From assembly GCF_020382885.2 (NCBI RefSeq), contig NC_058496.1, positions 7,060,501-7,124,500 of the forward strand: 64,000 nucleotides of DNA. Reading direction: 5' to 3'. The notes beneath the pieces were generated by a model. The model was given only the letters and a program-made list of their open reading frames with translations, ran no database searches and was not told the DNA's origin. This stretch comes from Scatophagus argus (taxonomy: Eukaryota; Chordata; Actinopteri; Scatophagidae). Shown here in pieces: positions 1 to 14,804 of this stretch (position 1 is its first letter; every line of letters starts with the position of its first letter). The position numbers were made by a program, and so were the translations under genes.

Positions 1-3000
1 GCTTTTCCTCTTTTTCTTGTGTTGAGAGAAACTTGTGGATTAATCATGAAGCAGACACTAATGTAGAAAGCACCAGCATGGGAATATATGTTGCATTATG
101 CAGGTTGAAAGTAGCTCAGTTCTAGAGAGAGTTTCTTATTTTTCTGGATAAGCAAACCTGAGGCACTTTTACGTGTCTTCTGTCACCATCAGGACAATGT
201 TCTTCCACAGCACCTTCATCATGTAGCATGAGACAGAGATCTAACCCTGACCTGACTCTTAAGTGAAACCTAACCCAAACCTTACCTGACTCAATGTTAC
301 AATAACGGACCAGGGCAGAGTTTCCCACAAGATGTTAGCACTGAGGTTTCTGCTAAAAAACGACAAACTTTGTGCTCAAAACATGTGGGAAACTGGGCCC
401 AGAATGGGACACATTTGCCATAAATCACCTATTTATCTCCCGACTGACCTTAGAAACACACCGTCTTGTGTTTTACACTCACCTATAAATAACCGTAACT
501 CAGCTTGTCAGCTAACTGTGATTTTACTTTTCATTGCTTCATTTGTGTCCTGTTTTCCAAAGCATTTCCAACCAAATTGTTTTGTGTCGTGTTTGCTTCT
601 GAACATTTCCTATATAAATCTGTTATTAACACAGGCTGACTATATGACCTGCTGTCTGAAGAAGCCATTCAGCCACTCGAGAAGTGCAATATCAATATAT
701 AGAAATACAAAAAAGGGATGAAACAAGTTAATGGGTGTTAATGGGTTCAAGTTGATTGCCCAAAACAACAGACTTATTAAATGTGGCAGTTGTTTTTACA
801 CATTAGTGTATAGACATACTGTTCCAAGAATACCTTTTTGCCTTTAGTCCTGCCATTTTCATTTATTCAGACCTTTTTTTATTTACATCCTTGCCTCTGC
901 ATTTGAATAAAACCTTGTGAAGCAAATTCCGAGATTGTCTGTTTGATTGTTGTATAATTTAGTCTATATATATATATATATGAGAGATGAAACAGAACAA
1001 AAGCATTTTGCACACAATGGATTCTGCGGTCACTGTATTTGAATATAAAACATAGCATTTCTCAGTTCACAGAGGTGTGTTCTCAGCCTGGTAGGGCTGT
1101 CTTTGTTTGAATTCGACAAAGAATTTTGTTTGTCTGAAGCACCAACTGGTGTTGACTCCTGATCGTTTTTCACCAGCATTTGGTAAATCCTTCCACCTGC
1201 AAACACACAAGTTTCACCAGTCTATGAACATCATTAGCCTGAGGTACCTCTTTAATATCATGAGTTCAAAATTACTTTAAATAGTCAAAAATATTGCCAG
1301 TCTTCTCATACCTCTAAATACAATAATAATACCTACATTTAAATACCATAAGTTACAAAACAGGAGAATGAAAAGCTTCTTATCCACTACTGTACAAAGG
1401 CATTCATTAACAATAGCATTAATATCAAGATATTCCATCGCTGTCATTTGACTGTCAAAGTTAAACCAGAAAGAAGACAAAGGTAACGTTTCCCTTTACA
1501 TGGATCTTATTCCAGTGTATTAACCTGTATAAAGAACTAAAATGCTTTAAGAACAGGACTATGCTGTGCTAGTGTTTAATGCAAATCTCTTGATATATAT
1601 AATGTAGTTACAACAGAGTAATAACACAGTGCAAACAGGGTGCTCAATTGAAAGGTAAGATAAGCAGCATTTCATGTGACAATATATATAGATATATATA
1701 TATATATATGTTTTTTTTAGAAATTCAGGGATTTTCAGATGTGATTTTGTATTTTGCCATCACAGATGTTGCCTTATTAAGTGCACGTTTTGGTCATTTG
1801 TGTTTACGTTGTGTTGTTACTTATTTTAAATATATATTGAAGAGGTTTTCATTGTTTACCTACAGACAAGATACTCTCAAACAACTACGCAATACTTTCC
1901 CATGGTTAATACACAACAATAAGCCATGGCAGGGTGTTACTGCATTTGAGTTTCCCATCCATTCATTTACAATACCATCAGGAGTAGAAAGGTGTCTTAC
2001 AGTTCTATTATTATATCATCAGTTTTCTATCCTGTGTAAAAAAAGAAAAAAAAAAGAATAGAAACTGAGTACAGTTCTGTATTCACTCGAAAGGAGGAGT
2101 GAAAATCTGTGACCAGCTTCACTGAGGGTGGGGATTAACAAACACATACATGACACTCTAGAAGCCCTTCACGATGCACTACTTCGTCCAGACAGGGCTG
2201 CCACACAGGTTCGCGGTCAACAGTAGTTCACTTTCTGTCGGACAGGGGGATCAGCTGAGTTGCATTTGACCTATCTGCATGAGTCCACTGAGTAGAGTAC
2301 CTGATAGAGTTAGATTAGAGGTGTCGTGTAGAGCCTGTCTGGTATTGCTCAGTGTGTGTGTGTGTGTGTGTGTGTGTAGGCCTTGATGTCCTAAAACAGG
2401 GTCTTTCTCTCACAGCACAAAACACACACACACACATTTTATATACAAACATGTGTCCACGTAAATGTGCTTTGAAGGCACACGCTATGTCGAAAGTCAG
2501 GCCTTGTTCGGGAACACACACCACACTGAGTTTGGCAGGAAGACAGGTCATTTGTCTGTGATGGTGGAAGCAGTCTGGATGCAGGAATTCTCATGTCCAA
2601 ATCTAACATGGGCACACACAACCGCTCTAAAATATCTGTGTGGCATGAACAATGCATCTGGAAGATTCAAATATTCGTCTTATCATGTAGGATTTTAAAT
2701 AAGCCAGGGTCACATCCCAGCAGCCCCGTGTGTCCAGGCTGGGGGAGGGGGCAACACTGATGTCACGTCAGGCCAATAGGTAAGACTGACTGGTTTGCTG
2801 AGAGCTGTCCTTTAATCCTCTGTTTCCAGTGACACTCCGCTGGCAGCCCGAGCCCAAACATGGAACTCATGGTTTCTCTGTTGAGCACTTCTCTGTACAG
2901 TAAGTCACTTTGGATCAAAGCATCTGCTAGTTAGAGGACAATATTTTGGGGAGATTTGGCAGCTTTGGCGCAGTTCTCTGAGTCTTAACAGCAATTATTT

Positions 3001-3591
3001 CCACATGACTTTCAACATTCCCCTTGGGGGTGGGGGGTGGGGGGGAGAGAAAAGAGAGAGGAAGAAAATGTGTGTCTGTGTGGTATGTGTGAGTGGGACG
3101 TTGTGATTTGTGATGCTGCAAGCTGTGCTGCAGCTCTCCCAGTCAAACAGCAGATGGCACTGAGGCACAGTTCTCAAGTTAACTCTTTGTGAGTGCAGGG
3201 GGAAGCTGGGTTTTTTGGGGGGAGGTGGGATAGACCAGTTGTACGGTACCACGACAGGCATCTCTGTGACTGGAGAGATCGATTCAACCAAGGTTTTGCC
3301 TACACCAGCCAATCAGACGGCAAGATGAGGTAGTCCCTGTGTTGTTTTAAACTACAGGAGATCCTGCGGTTGGTTGGAGCTTGACACCTACAAGGTAAAA
3401 ATGGGGAGTTAGCTGCCCTTTTGGAGCAAAATCAGAATCGGGGCAGTGTAGCGTCTCAGTTTTGACTGTGTGGGGGGTGTAGAAGGAAGGTGGGACATGG
3501 TGGGTGGGATTAGTGTGAGTGAGATGGGGGAGTCCGGGTGTAAATTAGGCTATCATATGGCTCTGTCTGTGAAGATTAGGCAGCTCCATCT
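1..3591 (-). other. homer1 3' UTR / downstream flank
   Basis: No coding exon is recognised here. The stretch follows the homer1 stop codon. Minus-strand poly(A)-like hexamers occur at 2811-2816 (ATTAAA) and 862-867 (AATAAA), so a 3' UTR of 0.8-2.7 kb is possible. It also holds a (TG)13 tract at 2352-2377 and short (TA)n runs near 965 and 1690. Open frames of up to 137 codons here are AT-rich and show no family signature. Confidence 0.5.
2352..2377. repeat. (TG)13 microsatellite
   Basis: Perfect dinucleotide run in the homer1 3' flank. Confidence 0.95.
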
Positions 3592-6500
3592 CTAGCTAGC
3601 CTCCTCTATGAGCCGAGCCAAGGTGTCTCTGAGCTCCGTCAGCTCAAAGATCTTGCCGTCCAGCAGCTCCAGCAGCGTCCGCAGGCTCTTCCTGAAATTC
3701 TCCTGCTCTTCCTGGTTCTCCTCCAGCCGCTGCTCAGCCCCCGCCAGCTGCTCCTCCAGCACCCGACTGCGCAGCTCCGTTTCCTGGAGAAGCGCATTGA
3801 CAGCATTGTTGGCAGGTTTGTGTCATTAAGAGGTGAATAATGACAGAGGACACACTGATACTCTGGGGAACAATCATACGCTTAACACCTCGTTTCACTC
3901 ACCTCAAGCTTCTGGGTTAGGGTGTCTTTCTGCTCCATCAGGTCATTCATGTTTTCCAATTCCTCTTTCAACTTTTCCATTTCCTAGAGGGCATAAAAAT
4001 GAAATAAAATGCTGTGAGCATGAACACAGGGCGCTGCTGCATGAGCCATTACATTTCAAGCAAGGCACTCCACCCCAATGCACACACACACCTCTTCTTT
4101 ATCCCTTAGTGCAGTCTCCAGTTCCTCTATGGTTTGGTTTAGTTCTGTCTTCTGGGATTTGATTACCGGCGTCTGGTTGCTCTGGCACTCAAGCTCCGTC
4201 ACCTAAAAGGACAATATGATTGATTTCAAGATTTAGAGATTGGCACAACAGAATCCTGATCTCAACCTGTCTTTCATTTCCAGTCTTTATTACTGTCCCT
4301 CATGCCAGTAGTCACCTCTCTGTTTTCTCCTGCCACCCTCTCATCTTGACTTCACACTCATCCCTTCCAAATGATCACTCGTATTGGATCCGAATGAATT
4401 AATCACAGATGAAAATAAGCAAGCGTTTCTGTGTCCCGTCCCTCACCCGTTTGTGTAGTCTCTCGGCCTCCTCCTGGTAGGCAGCCAGTTGTTGTTTCCA
4501 CTGTTTGACGTTGGCCGTGGACTCCAGCAGAGCTGCTGTTAGCTTGGCATTATTACCCTTTAGTGCCTCCAGCTCAGCCTCCCAGTGTTTTGTCATGGTG
4601 GGGCTGCAAAACACGGGGACAAACGTACCGTCAGATTACCACAACAGTATCATAAGATAAACTCCCACGTTCTCACGTTAAGGATGTGAGCTGAAAATGA
4701 TGTCTGATTTAAATCTGAAGTCCAAGTGTGAGCCTGTAACCACTACTGTTAAGAAACTATTCTTGTTTATAACCATCCATCCATCATCTATCTATCCATC
4801 ACTTAAAGCTGACAAAGGCAGCACTCAGTGGGCGCTCAAGTCGGACTTCTGGCGCTCCCTGGCCAGTAGCTGTAAATGCAGCTGTCTGCCACATGAGCTG
4901 TAATCTGAGATTATATCCTCAGACTGGCTGGAGTCTAATCTGGTCCAGCTACTCACAGATGAGAAGATGAGATAAGAGATAAGTTATTGAATGTGATTTC
5001 ACGATGGAGGAATATGTGTGGGAGGAAAAGGCCGGTTGAGGGGGACATCCATACAGGCTGGTTGGAGTGTAGTATAAACTCAACTTTCTGGAGGGAAAAT
5101 ATTTCCGCTGTGCTTCTCTCCTGTTAGATATTAGCACTGCAGGCATTCATTTAAGATTTACATAATGCCCACTCCCTGTGTCTCACATAATGTCTGACTT
5201 GGGCGGGAGAATGTGTGAGAGAGCTAAACGTTGTCGAGTATCTGATATTGAGTCAAGTTCGTTTGAAATGGAGCTTCTACTCTCACCTACTTCACAGTGA
5301 TTCCTCACAGCAGTGACAACACACACACAGAAAAACACGAAAGGAGCTTAGCTCGCTGTGTATGACCCATAATAATGTTGTTTTCAGTTTTGTTCCACCC
5401 ACTCGTTGACACACACACACATACACAGTATACATCCTCACACACCGCAGCAGTTCTCCACCGTGCCTTAACACCCACTCTGCCAAGTGTAAAAGAAAGA
5501 AAGCTCAGATCTAATTCACTCAGGACTCCCACGGCACCTTCGGTTCTTACACAACAGCCACCCCCTCTGTGAGTGCAAGTGTGTCTGCGTGTGTGACGCA
5601 TAGATAGGAGGGAGACGACACTTCATCCTACACATGCACATACCAACTGACACACAACCACACACACACACACACACACACACACATGGAGCGATGCTGT
5701 CACCATGGCACGCAGCCCCACCAATGTAAAAACCCCACACACTAACTCGGAGAGCAGGAGAGCAAGAGAGACGTCAGGATGTGAAGATGGAGACCGACGG
5801 AGACAGCATGGGAGAGCGACGGAGGGAGAATTAGAGGAGAGAAATGAGTGCAAGATGTTTTGACACTGGTGTTCATCTTCATCACATGAGCCTGGCTGAA
5901 AGGTTTCAGGAGGGCGTCTGAGCACAGTTCTGGCTGAGGACGGCAGAGCCACATGGAGGGTAAGTTAGCTTCTGCTGTGCCACTCAACTGCTGATGTAAA
6001 GATGATGCGATGATGTGCACAACGTGAATGTTTCGGCATGAGAGTTTTATTAGCTACTTATGTATTTGAGCTGTTGAAAATTATGTAATTTTGTCATAAT
6101 TCCACTTTCATGTCATGTAAGAGTCAACTGTGTGGTGTTGAACTGGAAAAGCAAAGACGGATCAGCTTGAAACTGTTATCTCTTGAATACAACTGATTAC
6201 TTCTCTAAAATTCTGTATCTAGAAGATTGATGTTACAAGAGAATTTGTCTGTTTTAGTCTGTTTCATTTGAACAATATCCCGCTAACTAAAACAGAACAT
6301 GTCATGATGACAAGAGGCAGCACAGGACCAGATTTTGTGGGGTGTCAGGTTAGATTTTCATTGCATCTTATTGTGTTTTAATTGATTTTCAGTTTTTTTT
6401 TTTTTTGGTTTTGTTTCCTGGATTTAACTCTGAATGTTTTTTGTAGTTTGAACATCCTGTACTCAGTGCCAATACATCATGACTCCTGAATAAAACATCA

Positions 6501-8177
6501 ACACTCTGTTTTGTGTTTTACTACTTCACAATGTAAGACATAAGTATAATTCTCCTTCCAGGCTCAATAAAGCTACCAAACACAAAGCATAAACTCAAAT
6601 GACACTGAAGGTTTTCTGCAACCCTCTTGTGTTTGCGCCGTGTCCTGACCGCTATGCGTTGTCAGGTAGGTCCCTTCTTCTCACAGAGCACTTCAGGAGG
6701 AGGCTCGGAGCCAGAGCAGTTGCCATGGCAGCACTGGAGGAACGGAGGCGCTCGTGGCACCCTGACGTATGACATGGGCACCATCTCCGTTCACACAAGC
6801 CTACCACAAACCCACAGACAGACGCCTACATCCTCCAACACCAGAAGACCATTCACACACGGCCAAGACAGTCCCAGAAAAGGCCTTCCAATAGTCAGAA
6901 AACCATTCAGAACAACTCCACTGCAGACCTGCCAAACACGCCTACATCCCGCAATATATATAAAAAAACCTCTGACAGCCGAGCGTACAGCTTCATCTCA
7001 TCCTCCTCACTCTTCCTCTGCCCTCTACACCTACCCATACCTGCCTACACAGTCCCGCTAAGCAGCACTGTGCTGTATATGTTATCATTATCTAATTCTT
7101 GACACATGGCAGAGACACAAACCCAGACCATCAGACAGCAGACACCTGTGTATGCAGGTGTGTTTCTGTATGCAGCTATGAACCCTTATGAGGTTTCATA
7201 TAGGTAAACATATTCAAAATACAACAAACATTCCATTCTTCTGGTTATTAAATCAACTACAAGCAAAAAATGAACAGAAAACAGGTTTTAACTGCAGTTT
7301 GAGGCAGATGAGAGGCTGATGGAGCCTCAGTAAAAGGTGACAGACATGAGAGATTATGCGCACAGTGCATATCAAACTGAGGTAGAATTATAGAGGGAAA
7401 AAATATAGAAAAGATGGAAAATTTCTGGACATCCACCCTTTCTCCATATGCCTCTGAGAAAATGTGAGACTGAGGTTTGCTTGTTACGTCCACACTTGCC
7501 ATCGTGAATGCTGAGAGTCGACCCCGTCTCCCACGCATGCAGCATTAATAGACACATCAGCAGCAGTGCTGCAGCAGGCGGTGGGTGTCCTCTCTACATC
7601 CCACTCTCACTGCACACTCAGATCTGTGTAGCCTTACTGAGTTCATGATGTAGCGGCAGGGATTTCTAAGCATTTGCCCTTGAGCCTGTCACAGCTTTAC
7701 AGACTTTAACACACTAATAGGAACCCTGCTGTCTCTAAACATCTCAACGGTGATCTTTAATATCAAAAAATGTTCGATTCTCCTCTTAGACACCCATAAG
7801 CAAAGAAGAATGATAAAGTACACTAAGGGATTGATTGAGATCTTTAATTAATAAGAATCGCAGCCAGAGAATTAGTGAAATGGGTAGCACAAGATTACAG
7901 AGATTTTACATGTGAAAAGACCTGTGTGTACAGTCGACTGCAGGTGACAGTAGAAAATAGGAACATTTGCTCTCCTGAGAACAAAAAAACATGTCACTCT
8001 CTCAAATGAGTCAAACTGATGCCATCCTGTTCAGTTTATTTATAGTAGTAGTAGTGAGTGTGTGTGTGTGCAGTTGGTGGCTGTTTAGGTAGCAGTGACT
8101 CATGTGCAGACTTAATACAATGCACCTCTCTCTGTTCTCTCTCTCTCTTTTCCCAGATTCTGACACCACCACCCCAC

Positions 8178-8213
<36 letters not shown>

Positions 8214-11200
8214 GTCTATCTGTCTTGCTCTTTCTCTGCCTCCCACTACCCACAGCATGTTATATAAGTCTTACATAAACTCTTCATCGACACCTTTCTC
8301 GGTGATGAACCTCAGCCACACCTCCTCAGAGAGCCATTATACAAATCAAACATATTTACATGGCACTTTGACCTCTTCATCTGACACAATCTACTGTATA
8401 TGAACCAGTACTGACAATCACAAACAATATGAAGTATCCATTTCAATTCTCAGGCTGCTATCAGGACAGAAAAACAGCAGGAATGTATACAACAGCAGAG
8501 GTGCATGCATAGACATATTATTGCATTGCAGTAGGCATACAAAAAAAACTACAAATACAAGTAAGTTTCCTTACCAGGCATGCTCAGATTGGACATAAGA
8601 GTAAGTTGAATAATTCCTCATTCCTGAGAAAAACTCAAAGTAACATTTTTTGCTGGTCCATGTGACGTGTGTGTTTAAGAGCGTCGCTGCTATAATGGAC
8701 TGCACAGATATTCCTCCTAAATGGAATGATGGAGTGCTGTCGTTTACCTTATTCACGGTTAGTAAACAGACAGTGCATCAGGTTTGGTAAAGAAGTGCAC
8801 TGGAGAGCAATCAGGCTCTTATTTTTCAGAAAGTTTGTGCCTGAACTTTTTGTTTTGTTTTGTGTGGTTACGATGTCGCAGTAGTCAGGAGTCGTAATGA
8901 CATCCCTATCAGAAAGAGCAGACCCGACAAGTCTTAAACTGTTCCCTAGAGAGGAGAAACACGAGAGAGCAGCAGTGAATAGAGGGAGCTCACTACCATG
9001 CAGCACATACAGACCAAAAGAAAAAACATACAAGAAGAGAGCAGCGGTGGAACGAAACTAAGTACACTTCCTAATGCACAAATTGCAAGGCACTACTTTA
9101 CTTGTGTATTATTATAGTATTATTTCACGCAACTTCATACTTCTACCCCATTCAGAGAGAAATATTGTACTTTTTTCACTGCATTTGTCTGACAGCTTTA
9201 GTTACTGGATTTCTAGTTACTTTTCAGATTCCAGTTTTAGGTTTTTGTTGAAAACCATGTAACTCCAAACTTACACATTAATGCAGCTATAATATTAACC
9301 CAAAAACGTCACATATAATAGCAAAACAGTGACAGGAAACGTTTCACTGCCCCGTGACTACTTTGACTTCACTAAGGTTTTGAATGCAGGACTTCTACTT
9401 GAAGTGCAGGATTTTCAGTGTGGTATTAGTGCTTCTACACAAGTAAATGATCGGGAATCCTTTTTCCACCGCCGGAAGAGAGAAATATATTTTGGGGCTT
9501 AACAAAAACAAAGAAAAAAATCATAATCCTGCTGTACTACTGTGCTGTAGTAGACATGACAACACGGTGACAGTGAAGGCATCGCAAAGTGGTGTGTACC
9601 TGTGTGCAAAAGCCAGTGCGTTCTGTGCCGGTCCTGGAAGGGTGTCCGAGTTGGGAGTCGTGTCACAGATTTCATCTGTGCCATTGATGTTTTCCATGGG
9701 CGGAGTCACCGGGGTCAAAGGTGACGAGAGATCACCTGGAGACTCCTACATGTGAAACAAAGGTGTTCAGTTGTTATTGTCAATTAGAAGTAATCAGTGA
9801 AGCAGACTTTATTATTCTTCACAGAATTAGTAATGATTATAAAGCAGGAAACAATCATGAAACCGTTTTAAAAGCTCAAAAATGTACAAGTCAAATTTAG
9901 ATAAAAATCTGCATGATACTCCCTAACATCAATAATTTAAAACAGTAATAATCAAACCACGAAAGCTTTACATGCATACATTTAGACTACACAATTTCAA
10001 CACAAGAGCCCAAGAATACCAATGAAAAGCTTTTTTTCTTTTGATAAATGATGTCAAGTTATCATTTTCTGTCAGCTAACTTCTTGTTTCATCAGCTAAT
10101 CATTTCACCATATTCATAATGTGAAACATAAGATAGTTAATAGGTAATAATTAATGGAAGGATAAAAACAAGAATCTCATAAATTTGGATCATCTTTTCC
10201 CTATAAGGAGTCGACATAAAAAGTGGTAGAGGTTTGCTTGTGTGTTTCTAGAGGTGTCTCTTTCTGTAGTGCTGAACATTTGAGCGTCTTAGTGAGCAGC
10301 TCCACACGCATGTAGGCCAATAAATAGCTTACTATAGCACTGGGAAATTGCAGAATTACAGATTAATGCTTATCTTTATATCCCATACAACCACTGAATA
10401 ATGCGGGAGACAAATCATTTAGCTGCTGCCCGTACAAAAAACAAAAGTATTAAGATGCAGGGCTTGGGTACAATACAGTAATACAATGACATCTCTAATG
10501 GACAAGAAGGAAGTGAGAGATAAGAATAACATTATGACGGGTGTTACGTTTTGCGCTCCACATTCATTAGGATGACATTTAAAACCTGTTCCTGAGCCAC
10601 TCAGTCTGGTTTGTGGCCTACTGGGACGAGCCTATAGCATTTTCTCGTTTTGTTTTAGCAGAACAATTCTTGTCTCTTTTCTAGTTCTGGTTCATTTAGA
10701 CGAGAGAAAAGAGAGGATATGGAAGTTGGAAAGAAAGCCTGCAGGCATGTTCAGGATCCAAGGTGTTCAACATGTTTATTGTCACTCCAGTTGTACAAGC
10801 GCAGTCATTTGAAATTCTTGGCTGGGAGGAATGAAACAGCTGATAATCAGTAGCGAAACAGAAGAGACAACATCAGCAGACCACTGGAGGCTTGCAACAG
10901 GAAGGCTGCAGCCTTTAACGTGACAGAAATGTCTCCACGTTTACCACTACAGTGTGGTGGCAGGCAGCACACATGTAGCCTTCAGCCCCACGATGAGAGC
11001 AAAGCTGTCCACTTGGCTTCATTAAAAAGCATCCTCCCATGGGAGGCACAAAATACTGTAGCATTTCAGCCCATGTGGGCCGCAGCATTAATAGTGCAAG
11101 TGATAGATCGCAGTACAGCAGGGGGGCTGCTCCCCTAGCCTCTGTAATGAACAGACGAGGAGATGAAGCCTGTTAACATCCTTTAGATTAAAGAACAGAT

Positions 11201-13504
11201 TTCTCTTGGGATTCTCCTCTGAAACAAGCTAATTTTCTCTCAGACGCAGTTACACACGCCCTAAAACATCCTGTTATTAGATACCCCACACAAACAAATA
11301 GCATACAGGCTAATTATGTCCTCCAGTTTGTGGTGAGTCGGGGATCATGCTATTATTTTAATGCATAGGGTGCATACATACAGTGAAAATGTACCTCACT
11401 GGTGTATCTTACATATCAAGTGTAGTTCTAAACCTCTCACTCAGGATGTAACGCACTACACTTAGTACACATATAATTTTAAAGTACCGGTACTTGTTTT
11501 TGATTTTTTTTAAACTTTATGCTATATTTAAATTAAGAATTATGATACATTGGTGGAGAAAATATTTTGCATTTTACTTCACTACAGACAGATAAATGTA
11601 GTGAAGTGAAATCTAGTTAATTCAAGGACAAAGCAGTAAAATATTAGATTAGATTTGAGATAAGTGTGGGAAAAATAGGAATATAAACTTGTGTTGAACA
11701 ACGTGGATTTTTCTTCTTTCCCACCTCATTAATCATCACACAACCCCTCAGAATTATCTTGTGACCGTCTGTAGGGCCCCGACCCCCAGTTAACTGGACT
11801 AAACTACCTGACTCGATAAAGTTACTAAAACTACCTCCACTTCTCCTACCACTGAGGAGAACATTTTCAAAACATCTTCTATTTCTTTCTTCTAAGCTGT
11901 TTTGTTATTTTCTTAATTTCCCTCTGTGTTTCCTGTGATTATTCAGTTCTTTTGTCACCAAAGGGAAAAATCTTCGGCCGACCTGCTGTCGCCAGCTGTT
12001 CATTATATACAACATGCCCTTGATAGGAGGTCACGGTTGACAGGAAAGGTAAGGAGTTAGCAGGGTTAGAATGACGCGTTCTGAACGTACCTGAGAAGGA
12101 GACGTGGCCATCTCCATCTTTTCTTGACTCTTCTCTTTAGCGAGCCGCGCTGCTTCTTTGTACTCGGCAAATTTCTCTGCAAACTGCACACAGAGGACAG
12201 ACATCAGTATGGATTGTGATTCACACAATGATGTGGTTTAATCTGTTCAGTAAAGGATTATGTGTATGGACACACACACACAGACACACAGATCAGTGTG
12301 TAATAAGTCAGGGGTAGGACAGGGAGAAGCTGTTGCCAATGACGACCCACGGCTGAACTTAGAAAAGAAGGCCCTTACCCATAATGCCTCAGCAGAAACA
12401 TGAGCTAACTAGGTCACTGTTAACCTGTCAGTCACACACATGCACATATGCACACACAAATGCAGCGAAGCAGACTGCGCCATCGTGTTTTCCTCACTGT
12501 GTTTTTGCCTCAAATCAGAAGTTGTTGGTGGCTGATGCTGATCTGCTGGGTTATTTTAGTCATGAGCAAAGATACAATTCATCCCCTGAGCATGAAGCAG
12601 TAAGGTGAGCTCAGCTGAGGGGCTTTGAGCAAATATAAACACTCTGGCACTTAGACACATGCACATACTCTCAATGTCCCTTTAGGGCGTGGCTCATCGC
12701 CGACGCTACTCCCACAGTGTTATAGAGCAATTTAGCACTGCAGAGGACTGAGTGGTGGGGAAATCAAATCGACAACTCTGCTGGAGCCTGTCTTGTGTCT
12801 GCCATTAGAGGAGTTGCAACAAGTAACTCGATATCATTTCACTTCAGTGCAACATTATAGTTCTGGTACAGTGATCTAAATGCAGTGTAGGCCTCCATCT
12901 AAGTGCTACACGAGTGTTGGCACTGCAGTCATCTGAGAAGTGAATGTGATTATTTCAACTTTAAATGACAGGAAACACCTCTAATTTACTGGTGGGTGTC
13001 TGTTAAAACTGCATACTGATACACCTCAGACACTGAATCAGCTAAGCCAATAATGCTCTTCATTAGCCAAGAAGTTGGGAAAATGGAAGAAACTTCTTAG
13101 AATTAAAAACCAGTTGTCTCTGATTTGTGACAATGACTAAAGCTTGATCATTTTAAACTGAATTTTAAATACAATTTATCATTATTTTTCACCATAAGCT
13201 TTATTTATTTACATGCTGTCATTAAGATTAATATATTTTATGTTGAAAATTAAATATATATGCAGTATATGATTGGAATAGTTTTAGCTATCAACAATAT
13301 TTGGTTAGGGAGGACAGAACACCTGATGTTATTACATGTTATTACTGTCCAGTATATGATAAGGAACAAGAAACATCTTTAATATCAGGTATTGTTATCA
13401 TTTATGTGTGTGTGTGTGTTGCGCTGACAGTGGGGATGCTATAAGCCTCCCCAGGTTATGACAGAGCTTAATCACATACAGCAGAGGAGTGAAGCCACCA
13501 CCTA

Positions 13505-13537
<33 letters not shown>

Positions 13538-13768
13538 GCAAGTGACCACACAGGTATACATTACTCTCATAAACACACACACACACAAAAACACACACTG
13601 GAAAAGAAAGCCTCATTAGGACTGACTGTGAAGCAGACCCTACACTGTGAGAGAAACTATAGCAACAAGAGCGCAAAAGAAAGTTGACATGCCGTCCTCT
13701 CTCAGGGAGAGAGAAGAAGAAAAGAGGAGCCATCTGCAATTGATGCTATACGATTTGTAGTAAATGTG

Positions 13769-13818
<50 letters not shown>

Positions 13819-14030
13819 GGAGGTGGTACCTTGGCTAGATGATGCTCAGTGGAGAATCCCAGGCCGTAGACAGTGTTAGCTCGACTGTCAGCCCATTGGC
13901 CAAACTTCTGAGAGGTCTTCGTGAACGTCATGTTGGGACTGATGGTGCTGTTGATTATTGCCTGCAGGAAAGACGCAACCCACTTAATACACTTTAAGTT
14001 AACTTTATCACTGCAGTGTGTGTCTAATGT

Positions 14031-14097
<67 letters not shown>

Positions 14098-14773
14098 CAT
14101 GGTCAGATGAGGAGATTTTAAGCCCAAACCTGCTTTTTGCAGGTTTGAATGAAGATTATTAACACCACAAACCAGGACTTCAGATGATAATAATATCACA
14201 GAAACATTATATTGTTCATTTCTGGGACACAGTTTACACATTGAAAAGCTGCATCTTTACTTTTACTTTCTGACATTTTACATAACCAAGGATTAAGCAA
14301 TTTATCAAAAACAATGGCAACTGATAATGGAAATAATCATGGCTGCATCACAATACTTCAAAAAGCCTGAGAGAACAGTACAGCTTATGCCCTACAGCAG
14401 CACAGTCTCACACCCACCGCACCAACAAAATCCATGCTTGGAAAGCTAACAGAAACCTCCCAGGTTTAACTTTGAAGGCCTTCAGCCACAGATTCACTAA
14501 GACATGAAGAGCGATACACAAACATGAGGATTTCCATTCACTCACACACAGGAAGTGGTGGCAGACAGGCAGAAAAACTTGGATATAACGTGGTGGCTGT
14601 GGAAAAAGTAAAACAGAGTCTGGGAGTTGGTAAATGCCGAAATACTGAGAGCTTGATGTGCTAATATTTTCCTTATCATCAACACCAAATCCAACAATGT
14701 ATTGATCCTACTAACATGTCCGTGTAGTTTATTCCTCTGTGCCATGGACCTATGACTAACTAACTAACCAACG

Positions 14774-14804
<31 letters not shown>

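Larger units (their letters stand above)
4604..9599 (-). other. homer1 intron 5
   Basis: A 5-kb intron between the EVH1-plus-linker exons and the coiled-coil exons. It contains CA and CT microsatellites (5659-5686 and around 8181-8208) and a transposon-like repeat at 9044-9472. No other exon is supported. In mammals this intron supplies the short activity-induced isoforms. Confidence 0.7.

Noticed and set aside
332-721. 129-codon plus-strand open frame
   Set aside because: It is in AT-rich 3' flank with no recognisable family and biased composition; probably chance.
6627-7061. 144-codon plus-strand open frame
   Set aside because: It lies antisense in homer1 intron 5, is Thr/Pro/His-rich without domain signature, and has no splice or promoter support.
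14032-14097. Regular repeats considered as CRISPR-like
   Set aside because: They are dinucleotide microsatellites without spacers in vertebrate DNA.
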